DNA of 64,000 bases from Candidatus Lokiarchaeota archaeon (GCA_014730275.1 WJIL01000016.1:62001-126000), one strand, 5' to 3'; numbered from the stretch's first letter, positions 9,251-18,222 are shown. Notes: generated by a model not told the origin, from the sequence alone. A program made the numbers and translations.

Positions 9251-9832
9251 ATGGAATATCTCATTCTTAGCTGGCAAGAAGTATACAACCTGACCCTACA
9301 GCTATCTGAGCGGGTTGTTGATAGTGGATTCAAACCGGATGTTATCGTGGGTATTGCCAGAGGGGGCTGGATTCCTGCCCGGATACTCTCAGATGTTCTT
9401 TATACAAATACAATGTGGAATGTACGGATCGAATATTACTCCGATGTTGGAGTTGCTGGTCGAGAACCAAAGATAACTCAGCCTATATCAGTATCCATAG
9501 AGAACAAAAATATCCTATTGGTCGATGAGGTTACTGATACGGGGGACACTCTTGAGCATGCTATTCAGCATATCGAAGCCCTCGGTGTCAAAGAAGTACG
9601 ATCGGCTGTACTCCATCTCAAACCTGGCTCGAAAATCAGGCCGGATTACTTCATGCGAGAAGTTGAAGCTTGGACGGTGTATCCTTGGGAGCACCGTGAA
9701 TCTATTATCGCATTGGTAAAGAAGTTCAAACAAGAAGAACCCGAGTTCTCAATGCAGGAGATTCGCGAGAAACTCGTATTCGAAGTAGGTTTTGAACCAA
9801 CTACGGCTGATTACTTCATCAAGCGACTCTGA
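9251..9832 (+). CDS. Purine/xanthine-type phosphoribosyltransferase
   Basis: Type I phosphoribosyltransferase of 193 residues. The PRPP-binding loop is ILLVDEVTDTGDTL (88-101), and an N-terminal VGIARGGWIPAR loop binds pyrophosphate. Archaeal relatives salvage hypoxanthine, guanine or xanthine. The C-terminal VYPWEHRES stretch is common in this archaeal subgroup. It lies six bases upstream of the Cgi121 gene in the same direction, so the two are probably cotranscribed. The base specificity cannot be read from sequence. Confidence 0.85.
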   Translation: MEYLILSWQEVYNLTLQLSERVVDSGFKPDVIVGIARGGWIPARILSDVLYTNTMWNVRIEYYSDVGVAGREPKITQPISVSIENKNILLVDEVTDTGDTLEHAIQHIEALGVKEVRSAVLHLKPGSKIRPDYFMREVEAWTVYPWEHRESIIALVKKFKQEEPEFSMQEIREKLVFEVGFEPTTADYFIKRL

Positions 9833-9838
9833 CTCGTA

Positions 9839-10435
9839 ATGGAGTTGAATGGTCTGTTGATTGAGATTCTTGACTATAAAGACTGGAAATGTACGATTGG
9901 TATAGCCGAGCTACAGAATGAGCACAGTCTTTCTAAAGATGATTTTGTAAATTTGGCGTCTAGATTGGTTGATAATCTCTTGATTGTCCAGTTCATGAGA
10001 CCCGACTTTGTTGCGGGAACTGAACATCTTCTTTCGGCATCACAGAACGCTCTTAATGCTTGGAAAGGAGGGTATATGATTAGCAGAAATTTGGATATCG
10101 AGGTTGTACTCTATACGTCTGCTCAACGGCAAATAGATGACGCCTTACAGGATATGGGGACTATTGATGGGCTGGAAACCGTTGCCCTGGTCATAATGGG
10201 CGAGTCAGAGAAAAATGTGAATGACTGTATTAGCCGAGCTCAGGAAGCTGTGGGCCCAGAAATCAGTCCGCCATTCAAACTGAGTGAGAAAAGAATCAAG
10301 CGAGTTCGTGAGCATTTCGGCATTACCGAAACGGAAATAGAAGCAATTACAACCTCAAGGGATTTACAGGATAGATATGAGGCGGTTATCGCAGCTGTCG
10401 TGAGCAGAGTTTCAATGGTTGCCCTTGAAGCATAG
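9839..10435 (+). CDS. cgi121: KEOPS complex subunit Cgi121
   Basis: Accessory subunit of the KEOPS complex, which makes threonylcarbamoyladenosine (t6A) at position 37 of ANN-decoding tRNAs. Cgi121 binds the Bud32 kinase and tRNA. The family signature is the stretch MISRNLDIEVVLYTSAQRQI, which matches the conserved core (RNLDIE, YxSxQRQI). The 198-residue length is somewhat above the archaeal norm because of a C-terminal helical extension. It follows a phosphoribosyltransferase by six bases. A Sua5 gene for the preceding step of t6A synthesis lies 0.6 kb away on the other strand. Confidence 0.85.
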   Translation: MELNGLLIEILDYKDWKCTIGIAELQNEHSLSKDDFVNLASRLVDNLLIVQFMRPDFVAGTEHLLSASQNALNAWKGGYMISRNLDIEVVLYTSAQRQIDDALQDMGTIDGLETVALVIMGESEKNVNDCISRAQEAVGPEISPPFKLSEKRIKRVREHFGITETEIEAITTSRDLQDRYEAVIAAVVSRVSMVALEA

Positions 10436-10458
10436 CCTAATGCATCGGCAGATATCTT

Positions 10459-11001
10459 TCATTCCTCTTCCCGCATTGGCATTATCGACAATATATCCTG
10501 CTCTTCCTTCAAAATAGAAACTCCTGTTTTCTCTCCGATGACCTCGAGCCACACTATCTTGTCTGGTTCTTCTAGGTCAACTTCGTTATTGAAGACTTTT
10601 GCCACTTCATTGACGATTTCCATATGATCTAAGTCAGAATGCCGTTTCCTCACAGTGACGCGGAAAGTTTCATCCTCTTCCATTTTGTCCTGCAGTTCCT
10701 CTGCAGCTTGTACCATTTTCTCAATTTCAGACTCAACACAGATTTCAAGGGGGGTGAACTTGATAGCGAAACGGAACTGGAAGGGGTTCTGTTCAGCAAA
10801 TTCTTCCAGCTTGTGTACTACTTGAAACGGATTTAATGATGTCTTGCATGTTACAAGTCCAGATACGTTAGTCTTTTCTATATCCAGATTCTCGTCTTCG
10901 AGCAAGTCACCAATGAAATATTTGACTTCAGAAATCGCAGCCCGCTCTCTGTTTCGGGGAGTGCTGACTAACAGATTGAAATCTTGCAAACAATCCCTCA
11001 C
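10459..11001 (-). CDS. THUMP-domain protein, Tan1-like tRNA modification factor
   Basis: Protein of 180 residues with an N-terminal ferredoxin-like part (FNLLVSTPRNRERAAISEV) followed by a THUMP RNA-binding domain (about 70-175, with FRVTVRKRHSDLDHMEIVNEV and KIVWLEVIGEKTGVSIL). This architecture matches Tan1/THUMPD1, which helps an acetyltransferase form N4-acetylcytidine in tRNA. There is no catalytic domain. Its start codon overlaps the sua5 stop (ATGA, 10998-11001), so the two are translationally coupled. Its enzymatic partner is not in the window. Confidence 0.8.
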   Translation of the reverse strand: MRDCLQDFNLLVSTPRNRERAAISEVKYFIGDLLEDENLDIEKTNVSGLVTCKTSLNPFQVVHKLEEFAEQNPFQFRFAIKFTPLEICVESEIEKMVQAAEELQDKMEEDETFRVTVRKRHSDLDHMEIVNEVAKVFNNEVDLEEPDKIVWLEVIGEKTGVSILKEEQDILSIMPMREEE

Positions 11002-11684
11002 ATTTCTGGGTGAATGATACGTGCCGTCCAGTATCTCAATGCGTCTGTATCGACTTTAAGACTATTACTTAATTCCTCTATACTCAATTCCCCCTCACGA
11101 TAGACCTTGATATCACTGCCAGATACACCGACTATGGTTGAACTTTCGCCTGCTTCGGATTCTCCCCCATCCAAGTAAAGATCGATATCATCGCCAAGTT
11201 GTTCTTGTGCCACTGAAATATCGAATGGGGTTTCGCCTCCGTGCCTGTTAGCGCTCGTTCCCACAATTGGTCCCCCAAGCTCTTTGGCAATACCCCGCGG
11301 AACCACGTGATCTGGCACACGGACTGTAATCGTAGTCCTTTTCCCTGAGACGTATTCAGGGATTTCTTTCTTAGCAGTAACCACAAGTGTAAGTGCTCCT
11401 GGCCAGAAGAATCTGGCGATAATATGCTCAAGATCACCAAAATTATGATAATCTTTCACTTGTTCGTAATCCGAGAATAGTAGCGGAACGCCAAGGTCTG
11501 GGTCTCTTTGCTTGACATCAATTAGCTTTTCAAGCGCAGTTTCGTTTGTTGGATCACACGCCAGGCCGTAGCATGTATCGGTAGGATACACTACCAACCC
11601 TCCTGATTCAAGAACCGAAGCTGCTTCTTCTATGGCGGAATCTATATCATCCACATCTGATACATCTAGGGTTCGTGTTGTCAA
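10998..11684 (-). CDS. sua5: L-threonylcarbamoyladenylate synthase (Sua5/YrdC family)
   Basis: Uses threonine, bicarbonate and ATP to form threonylcarbamoyl-AMP, the donor for t6A synthesis by KEOPS. The YrdC fold is evident from YPTDTCYGLACDPTN, the lysine-containing VKQRDP, and IVGTSANRHGGETP. The protein is short and lacks the extra C-terminal Sua5 domain. The start at TTG 11684 has gggA-type ribosome-site spacing; a TTG at 11711 is the longest alternative. A TATA-like gccatatacc lies just upstream. It forms a two-gene operon with the THUMP protein. Confidence 0.88.
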   Translation of the reverse strand: MTTRTLDVSDVDDIDSAIEEAASVLESGGLVVYPTDTCYGLACDPTNETALEKLIDVKQRDPDLGVPLLFSDYEQVKDYHNFGDLEHIIARFFWPGALTLVVTAKKEIPEYVSGKRTTITVRVPDHVVPRGIAKELGGPIVGTSANRHGGETPFDISVAQEQLGDDIDLYLDGGESEAGESSTIVGVSGSDIKVYREGELSIEELSNSLKVDTDALRYWTARIIHPEM

Positions 11685-11874
11685 GGAAAATCCCTGCCTG
11701 TACAGTGACAAATTGGTATATGGCGCTTGTGTTTATGATGGACATTTGTATTTCAGCAATAAGTGATGTTTCGACCTGAATCACTCTGGTTTGCTATTAT
11801 CGTACACTCAAATAAAAAATATGTCTTATAAGAAGGCTACCCAGTATCTCAAGAGTGTTCTGTGTTAGAATGCT

Positions 11875-12930
11875 TTGTCCGACATACCTTCAGGGGGCTT
11901 AGAAATCAGAGCGGTAATACTTGCTGCAGGAAAAGGAACACGACTAAGACCTCTTACAAATGACTTGTCTAAGGCCTTTGTTCAGATTGGCGATAAGACC
12001 TTGGTTGATGTATTGGTTGAGAACTACGAAGCGGCAGGGATTACGTCTCTTACTGTGGGAGTAGGTTGGCAGGGAGATGTGCTTCGGAGTCATCTGGAGG
12101 AACGACAATCCGCAATGGATATTGAAGTTGTTGATGTTCCTGATTATGAAGACGGTCCTCTAAGAACATTGACAACGACCTTGAGGACCGTTGAAGACGA
12201 AACCGTGATTGTTGGACCTGTAGATCAGCTCATGGATGACAATCTCGTGAGTAATGCATTAGAACAGTATCATGACAAGAAGTCGCCTGAAGACATTATT
12301 CTCCTAGTTGACCTTTCGACCAAGAAAGGAACTCAGGTGTTTTTGGACGAGGCTGGATTAGTTGTTGGACTTGGCACCCCTCTACGAGACTACGATTCGA
12401 CGGCGTGCTCTGCTATGTTGATGATTATTTCGAAGAGCAGATACCGCACATTCATTGAGTCTGCTAACAAGGGAGTTCCAAAAGTATCAGAGGCATTGAA
12501 TCAACTCATCACTGAAGGCGCAAAGGTAGGCCATATCCCCATAGAAGGAACCTGGTTTGACATTGATACCGTTCATGACATACTGCAGGTAAATCGGTTT
12601 GTGCTTCGTCACATGCAAGAGTCTGTGAATGCACCAATCTCTATTCGTCTTGGTGACACCATGGAATTCGGTCAATCAATCGCACTTCCTGCTGAAGTAT
12701 TCGTAGAATGTGGGGTTTCATTGCATGGGCCAGTATTGGTCCAAGAGAACTGCAAAATCGCCAAGAATACTATAATTGGCCCAGATGTTGTGATAGCAAA
12801 AGGTGCAGAAATTGGAGCAAATTGCAGAATAGAGAATACAACTCTCTTTAAGAATGCAAAGATAAGGAAAAATACGAACATACAAGATGCAGTAGTATTT
12901 GATTCTGAAGTACTCTATTCGGAGGAATAA
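11875..12930 (+). CDS. Sugar/polyol-phosphate nucleotidyltransferase with left-handed beta-helix tail
   Basis: Nucleotidyltransferase of 351 residues. The N-terminal signature AVILAAGKGTRLRPLTND and the following SKAF lysine mark the NTP-transferase fold. PVDQLMDD is the expected metal-binding region. The C-terminal hexapeptide-like repeats (for example NCKIAKNTIIGPDVVIAKGA) form a left-handed beta-helix. It would make an NDP-sugar or CDP-polyol. The next gene is a CDP-alcohol phosphatidyltransferase two bases downstream, which suggests that the product is the CDP-activated alcohol used there. That link is inference. The TTG start is the only good in-frame choice. Confidence 0.8.
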   Translation: MSDIPSGGLEIRAVILAAGKGTRLRPLTNDLSKAFVQIGDKTLVDVLVENYEAAGITSLTVGVGWQGDVLRSHLEERQSAMDIEVVDVPDYEDGPLRTLTTTLRTVEDETVIVGPVDQLMDDNLVSNALEQYHDKKSPEDIILLVDLSTKKGTQVFLDEAGLVVGLGTPLRDYDSTACSAMLMIISKSRYRTFIESANKGVPKVSEALNQLITEGAKVGHIPIEGTWFDIDTVHDILQVNRFVLRHMQESVNAPISIRLGDTMEFGQSIALPAEVFVECGVSLHGPVLVQENCKIAKNTIIGPDVVIAKGAEIGANCRIENTTLFKNAKIRKNTNIQDAVVFDSEVLYSEE

Positions 12931-12932
12931 AT

Positions 12933-13544
12933 GTGTCTCCCAGCAAGTGGCGATTACGAAAAATATTCAGAAGACCTGTACTTGCTGCAGCACGACCCCT
13001 AGCTAGGGCGAATATCTCCCCGAATTCAATTACTTATCTCGCGCTTTTCGTGTCCATTATGGCTTTTCTGTCTCTAAACTTGAATGAAATACAGTGGTTG
13101 TATGGCATTCTGGTTTTCCTAGTTGGATTTCTTGATGGTGTGGACGGTGCAGTTGCTAGACTGGAAGAAAGGGCATCAACCCAAGGAGCTTTCATTGACT
13201 CTGTAAGCGATAAGATTTCTGAATTCATTATTCTTCTTACAATTGCCATTGCATATCCTTCTCAGACGATATTCGCACTGTCCGTCCCATTGTGGGTGCT
13301 GCTAGCTACCGTCGGTTGGTTAATGACGAGCTACACCCGATCCCGGGCAGAATCTTTAGGCATTGAAGATCTTGATGTCGGGCTTGGGGCCAGATCAGAA
13401 CGCCTTATGCTTCTGGTTATCTTTGCAGTTCTGCAATTGTTGTTATACGGATTGGTTGCAGTAACGCTGCTAGGAACCTTGACTGCAGCCTATCGTTTCC
13501 ATCATTATTCATCTCTACTGGAAGCCCCTCCAGTTGAAATCTGA
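12933..13544 (+). CDS. CDP-alcohol phosphatidyltransferase family membrane enzyme
   Basis: Integral membrane enzyme of 203 residues that transfers a phospho-alcohol from a CDP-linked donor. The family motif is complete: DGVDGAVARLEERASTQGAF followed by IDSVSD, matching D-G-x2-D-G-x2-A-R-x8-G-x3-D-x3-D. Several hydrophobic helices flank it. It begins with GTG at 12933, preceded by ggagg and two bases after the upstream stop, so it is in an operon with the nucleotidyltransferase. Possible products include an archaetidyl lipid headgroup or a di-inositol-type solute precursor. The substrate cannot be read from the sequence. Confidence 0.88.
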   Translation: MSPSKWRLRKIFRRPVLAAARPLARANISPNSITYLALFVSIMAFLSLNLNEIQWLYGILVFLVGFLDGVDGAVARLEERASTQGAFIDSVSDKISEFIILLTIAIAYPSQTIFALSVPLWVLLATVGWLMTSYTRSRAESLGIEDLDVGLGARSERLMLLVIFAVLQLLLYGLVAVTLLGTLTAAYRFHHYSSLLEAPPVEI

Positions 13545-13633
13545 TTTTCGCAGTTCATTTGACACACCTACCATCACGTTTAAGAGCGCCGTCAGATAGC
13601 CGTTGCCAGAAATCAGTGGAGACCCCGTCTACA

Positions 13634-14050
13634 ATGGCAATTTTCAGAGCAGATCACTACATTACCGCGGAACTAAAGGAAACAGATTTGGAGACCGATG
13701 GCAAAAAAGTTTTGGACGCTTTAGAAGCCATACCTGAAATCAAGGATCTTGCTTTAGTCTCACGGAAATTTGAAGGTAAACGCTGGGCTGAGATATCAGG
13801 TCGTATTGCAATTCCTGAGGGATCAAAGGCTTTCTGGGGAATGATAAAGAAGGAGGTTACTGATAGAGAACCCTATAATCTCTTTGTCAGAGTAGATGTG
13901 AACGCTGAAGCTGAGACAATCGATGCAGCCAGAGAGAAGGTAAAGAACTGGATTGAAACAGAGATCGTCCCACACATTGAGAAGAACGTCGATGTGAAGA
14001 AAATACATGTCCAACAGCCATCAGATGTATACATGCCTGATTTGAATTAG
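13634..14050 (+). CDS. Conserved-looking hypothetical protein, alpha/beta
   Basis: Unrecognised soluble protein of 138 residues, starting at an ATG (MAIFRADHYI) with ggag about 12 bases upstream. An upstream TTG at 13559 would add a poorly structured arm. It alternates predicted strands and helices, with no cysteines, membrane segments or known motif. Its stop overlaps by four bases the stop of the convergent beta-propeller gene (14047-14050). No function can be assigned. Confidence 0.55.
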   Translation: MAIFRADHYITAELKETDLETDGKKVLDALEAIPEIKDLALVSRKFEGKRWAEISGRIAIPEGSKAFWGMIKKEVTDREPYNLFVRVDVNAEAETIDAAREKVKNWIETEIVPHIEKNVDVKKIHVQQPSDVYMPDLN

Positions 14051-15060
14051 CCATCCTCAATTTGGATAATACTCAAGTGATGACCGGCTGCTTGAGCTAT
14101 CTCGATTTTTCCATCACCAGAGAGATCACCACAGCTTACCATGGAATCAGCACATTTGCTCATTGCCTTGATCGAAGCTTTCTGAACCAATCTTCGTCCA
14201 TCCAATTCGAATAATGTAATCAGAGAATCAGCGTGGCTGACTACCAGATGCCCTGTACCTTCAGTGTTTGGTAGAAGATTGCCAATGTACAATGAGGTTA
14301 TTGCTTGAGGTGCAGTAAGCCCGTCAAACTTGTCAAACCCCTTCTCCGCAATGGCATAAAGACCAAGATATTTCTCCTCTGACACAGAAACTATCTCATC
14401 TGTGCCATTCCCAGTGATATCACCGGTGGCAACCAGTTCTACACTCCCTTTGGTTTCTCTTCTGAGCAATTCATGCAATCGATCGTCAGCGTATTTGTAC
14501 GCATAGATGTTTGCGGATTCATCTCCAAAAACGAACCTGTTGTATGGCATTCCTTCAGATTGTAGCGGAACCATAGAGAAAACAGGCATGTCAACTACCT
14601 TGTGTGCAAGCTTGTCTAGACAGCCGTCAAACCAACCATAGCACCTGAGGGCTTTGTCATTGGAACTCACAAGAACTTCTTCTGCTGGTGTTCCTGAAAG
14701 GTTCGTGATACAGATACCTGTTGGTAGTGTCCCCACTGGTGTTTCTGCCCGGAGATCCAGCTCACCATCTATGATCGATAGAACCCGCAGTTGATTATCA
14801 AGACTACCGATGACGAAATCTGTAGTCTCATTGCCATCCACATCTCCCAAGGCTAATGCTGAGTGTGGTGGGAGATCATGGGCCTTGTACTTCTCATCGT
14901 ATGCTTTGGATTCTATATCTTGAAAATCAATTATCCTGATATCCCCGCCCATAGTTGACATGACAAGTGACTGTACTCCATCACCATGTATGTCGGCTAT
15001 TTCGATACCAGTCACAACTTCCTTAAATGGAATCTTGGCTAAGATATTCAACTTGGGCAT
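14047..15060 (-). CDS. Intracellular FG-GAP/VCBS-type beta-propeller protein
   Basis: Protein of 337 residues built of repeated blades with a calcium-type loop such as ALGDVDGNETTDFVIG, VATGDITGNGTDEIVSV and CGDLSGDGKIEIAQA. These resemble FG-GAP repeats of integrin alpha chains and related propellers. There is no signal peptide and no transmembrane segment, so it is expected in the cytoplasm, where a protein-interaction role is likely. The start MPKLNILAKIPF is the only reasonable one. Its 3' end overlaps the convergent hypothetical gene by four bases. Confidence 0.7.
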   Translation of the reverse strand: MPKLNILAKIPFKEVVTGIEIADIHGDGVQSLVMSTMGGDIRIIDFQDIESKAYDEKYKAHDLPPHSALALGDVDGNETTDFVIGSLDNQLRVLSIIDGELDLRAETPVGTLPTGICITNLSGTPAEEVLVSSNDKALRCYGWFDGCLDKLAHKVVDMPVFSMVPLQSEGMPYNRFVFGDESANIYAYKYADDRLHELLRRETKGSVELVATGDITGNGTDEIVSVSEEKYLGLYAIAEKGFDKFDGLTAPQAITSLYIGNLLPNTEGTGHLVVSHADSLITLFELDGRRLVQKASIKAMSKCADSMVSCGDLSGDGKIEIAQAAGHHLSIIQIEDG

Positions 15061-15294
15061 ATGGTGAAAACCTCAAGATCGGCTGGTTATCAGGTCTTGT
15101 GGACTCCAATTTAAGAATTGTCCGGACCGTTGCTATGAATCTACTCTTTGCTTTCTGATATCGTTATTCCTTTTGTTGTGTGTTTATAAGTTTCTAGCAG
15201 ACATTCAACCTCGGGATGCTTTCTGTCTGGCAAACCCCGCAATCTCCGTTAGTTCTTGCCTTACAGATAGAGAATCTGAAACAGACGATCAAAA

Positions 15295-15834
15295 ATGAAC
15301 AATACAAATCCGAATCTTAGCTCTGAGTGGAATACAACCCCTGTACAGTTGAGTAAGGAGCTGGAATCTTTCATTGAGGAGTTTGGCTCGTTTACTCCCG
15401 AATGGTTTATTGAGGTGAAGTTCCATCTTCTGAAAGACTCGGGCCTGACTTCCACTACAAGAGACGAGCTGTGCGATGTATCAATTCATGGGGAATTCTG
15501 CAAGAATTGTGATCTTCTCTACAAAGCAAAAAAGTGCAAATTATGGTATCAGCTCTTTGACCTTGTAACTTGGAAAATAGTTCATAAAGCACCACCTTGC
15601 ATCCGATTGGCTTATGCAAAGAACAACATACGAACCGTTGTCAATTTTCTAACTGCGGCGAATCTAATTGACCCCCCTTTTTACTCGGTACGGTCTGCTC
15701 CCTCATGCAAAAGCCTACGGAGGTGGGGGTACTGTAATCCGAATCGTTATTGCCGAGCGATGACGACAGATAATACCCTGGAATATCAAAGAGCAAGAAC
15801 AAAAGTACAACATAATCGGGCAATTGAAGAGTAG
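15295..15834 (+). CDS. Cysteine-rich protein resembling the primase large-subunit Fe-S domain
   Basis: Unassigned protein of 179 residues with eight cysteines (60, 69, 72, 81, 102, 138, 147, 153). The C-terminal stretch KAPPCIRLAYAK, then SAPSCKSLRRWGYCNPNRYC, resembles the order of motifs in the [4Fe-4S] C-terminal domain of PriL/Pri2 (PPCI..., then PSC...GxC...C). The spacing between the first and second cysteine is shorter than in PriL. An upstream FCKNCDLLYKAKKC may be a second metal site. The primase N-terminal domain is absent. It precedes an HD phosphohydrolase gene with its own promoter. The PriL comparison is tentative. Confidence 0.5.
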   Translation: MNNTNPNLSSEWNTTPVQLSKELESFIEEFGSFTPEWFIEVKFHLLKDSGLTSTTRDELCDVSIHGEFCKNCDLLYKAKKCKLWYQLFDLVTWKIVHKAPPCIRLAYAKNNIRTVVNFLTAANLIDPPFYSVRSAPSCKSLRRWGYCNPNRYCRAMTTDNTLEYQRARTKVQHNRAIEE

Positions 15835-15879
15835 CACTTGCTGCAATCTTCTTCTCAAGTCCATGCAAAACATACCGTC

Positions 15880-15887
15880 TTAAATAT
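15880..15887 (+). promoter_or_regulatory. Probable TATA box for the HD phosphohydrolase gene
   Basis: The sequence ttaaatat inside an otherwise mixed region fits an archaeal TATA element. It lies 65 bases before the ATG at 15952, predicting a transcript start near 15910. This supports the shorter start over the longer open frame from 15838. Confidence 0.45.
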
Positions 15888-15951
15888 CACCTCACTACAT
15901 CTCTCTTCTACTCAGCTTACTCGAATGCCTGCATTTGCCGGAGAAATGATT

Positions 15952-17463
15952 ATGCGTGACAGTGTAGATAGGGATCTTACACGACTCATTCGAATCACGG
16001 GTATGCGAGGGAAGGCTATCACCTCCGCTAAGGCATCCGGTGGTGAGAAATGGAAAGCGGTTCAGAATCGGTTGGAAGCCCATAGCGAGCTGATTGCCAT
16101 GGGCGAATCACATACACGACAGAAAGCTATCCAAGATCCTGTTCATGGGCCGATACTTTTCGAGCCTTGGGAACTGGACCTAATTTCTTCCTGGGAAATG
16201 CTACGACTACGTTTTGTAAAGCAGCTTGGGCCAGCACACATGGTTTATCCAGGAGCAACACATACACGCTTCCAACATTGTTTAGGTACAAATTACCTTG
16301 CCCAGAAATGCATCGGGGTTGTCAATTATTGTGATGATTTGGATACTGCCAAATTTCATCCACTTTCTCGCCTTTTAGATGAATATCATCAAAAGATATT
16401 CCGGGCAACAGCTCTGCTTCATGATATAGGCCACCCACCGGCATCACATACCATTGAATTTGCATTACAATCCTATGCTAATCTGACTCATGTGGATCTT
16501 GGTGAGTACCTTGTTCTAAACAGCAGCATCACGGAGATTCTAGAGAACCACGATATTGAGCCATCGAAGATTGTTGATATCCTACAGCGAAGAACCAACG
16601 ACCCGAAAATGTTGTTGATTGCTGATTTCTTGGATAGCCCACTGGACCTGGACAAAACCGATTATCTAATTCGTGACGCTCATTTCAGTGGTGTGCAGTT
16701 AGGTGTATTCCCGGCTGAAAGAGTGATGCTAACCAATCGGGTAGTACAGAATCGCGAAGGGCGTTATCTCCGGGCTTTCATGCTCAAGGCGCTTCACTCT
16801 TTGGAAGCGCTCATACTCAGTCGAAATTGGATGTTTAGCGACCTGTATCTGCATCATGCAGTAAGAGTTGCTGAAGCCTTATTGTCAAAGGCAACCTACT
16901 TCCGAATGAAGGAGGAGGATTTTTCACTGAATGAGTGTGTGGGTCTATTCACCAGAATGACCGATGAGGATCTTTATCGTTGGCTTAGAGAATCTGAGAT
17001 TGACTTTGTTCGAGAATATGCTGCACGTTTTCGCTATCGTCGTTTGTTCAAAGTTGCTGTGGCTAGGCCCTTGAGTGCTTTTGCACCCCATATCGAAGAT
17101 AATCTCTTGTCTCTGAATGAGGATATTGACGCACTTATTGAAGCTGAGCAGCAGCTATCTGAAGAGCCGGGGTCTGTTATTCTCGATGTTGTTAAACCCG
17201 AATTGGGAGAGAAGACTTTGCGGAACATACCCCTCTTAGTTGGAGGAGAGAAAACAGGCCTTGAAATCTTGGATTTGGAAGATACAGAGGAGGGAAAACC
17301 CCTAGCACACGCTATTGCTCAGCAAGAACGAACCATTCCCTCAGTACGAGTTTATACTTCGCCTCATATGATTGATGAGATACGAAACAGGTTTGATCGA
17401 TTATATCCTGTTTCTAACAAGAACATGCATCGACAGGATGAGTATGATATGTATGAAACTTGA
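15952..17463 (+). CDS. HD-domain phosphohydrolase (SAMHD1/dGTPase-like)
   Basis: Protein of 503 residues from the chosen ATG, which has ggag eight bases upstream. The HD signature is intact: THTRFQHCLGTNYLA (first His), then ATALLHDIGHPPASHTIEF (HD), and later LDKTDYLIRDAHFSG (Asp). The N-terminal QDPVHGPILFEPWELDLI is typical of the SAMHD1-like branch, whose members hydrolyse dNTPs or related nucleotides. An N-terminal helix and a C-terminal 200-residue region are extra to the core. It sits in an accessory block with RNase III-like and CARF-like genes. The substrate is unknown. Confidence 0.85.
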   Translation: MRDSVDRDLTRLIRITGMRGKAITSAKASGGEKWKAVQNRLEAHSELIAMGESHTRQKAIQDPVHGPILFEPWELDLISSWEMLRLRFVKQLGPAHMVYPGATHTRFQHCLGTNYLAQKCIGVVNYCDDLDTAKFHPLSRLLDEYHQKIFRATALLHDIGHPPASHTIEFALQSYANLTHVDLGEYLVLNSSITEILENHDIEPSKIVDILQRRTNDPKMLLIADFLDSPLDLDKTDYLIRDAHFSGVQLGVFPAERVMLTNRVVQNREGRYLRAFMLKALHSLEALILSRNWMFSDLYLHHAVRVAEALLSKATYFRMKEEDFSLNECVGLFTRMTDEDLYRWLRESEIDFVREYAARFRYRRLFKVAVARPLSAFAPHIEDNLLSLNEDIDALIEAEQQLSEEPGSVILDVVKPELGEKTLRNIPLLVGGEKTGLEILDLEDTEEGKPLAHAIAQQERTIPSVRVYTSPHMIDEIRNRFDRLYPVSNKNMHRQDEYDMYET

Positions 17464-17527
17464 ATAGAAGCCACGCAATACTAGATAAGAGAAGCATATG
17501 CTCGTTTCTTGGTGCATGAAAACTAGC

Positions 17528-18220
17528 TTATCGAAGAATATGTGTTATTTCTCTTTCAACCGTATCAAAACCATGTTCAACATAGATGATACCATATACC
17601 GCCTCTAGCAATGTGCCTTTGTCATGTTGCATTTCTGCATCACTAGGATATCCGGGATCGAAATGAATTCTATATTCATAGAGTCCCCAATCATCACAGA
17701 TGTCGGCGAGATGCTCATTCGAAACGATATCTGCTCTGCGTTGTGTCAGCATTCCTACGTCAGCAGCAATGGGTTCCCATAAGTAGTGCAGTACCGCCAT
17801 ATCTATAGCAGCATCTCCTACCAGTGCAAGTGCTTGTGCCATTTCGGGGAGATTGATTAGATTCTCGAAATCTTGGTTTGACAAGGGGCAATTCCTATCA
17901 TAGCGATATTCGGTTTCGAGCTCGAGGAATATGTTCTTTGTACTGGGCTGAAACATGCCAATTTGAAGGAGTTCACTATCCCTGAAATCGATGTCTAGCT
18001 CATTCTCCAGCCTTGGTCCAAGTATCTCTTCTATCTCAACAAGCTTCGATTCAACTTGCTGTATTGATTCATCCCACCGATCAAGCTTGTCGAGAGTTCT
18101 AGTGTTTCTTCCAGGTGTTTCTTTTCGCTTCTCGTGAATCATCGTTTGGATTGTGTGTATCTTCTGTTTAAGGCCAATCTGTATCCAATCGAGCTGGTGA
18201 ATCGGTTGCTTCGAACTCAA
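17528..18220 (-). CDS. RNase III-like domain protein
   Basis: Protein of 230 residues. Residues 1-75 look helical or coiled-coil. From about 125 it resembles the RNase III fold: ALALVGDAAIDMAVLHYL (131-147), ADIVSNEHLADICDDWGL (163-180) and LLEAVYGIIYVEHG (204-217). D136 and E206 match the paired catalytic Asp and Glu of Mini-III enzymes. The other two acidic positions of classical RNase III (EtlE) are replaced by Q and A. No dsRNA-binding domain is present. It starts with TTG two bases after the stop of the CARF-like gene, so the two form an operon. RNase III-type proteins are uncommon in archaea. Confidence 0.6.
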   Translation of the reverse strand: MSSKQPIHQLDWIQIGLKQKIHTIQTMIHEKRKETPGRNTRTLDKLDRWDESIQQVESKLVEIEEILGPRLENELDIDFRDSELLQIGMFQPSTKNIFLELETEYRYDRNCPLSNQDFENLINLPEMAQALALVGDAAIDMAVLHYLWEPIAADVGMLTQRRADIVSNEHLADICDDWGLYEYRIHFDPGYPSDAEMQHDKGTLLEAVYGIIYVEHGFDTVEREITHILR

Positions 18221-18222
18221 GG

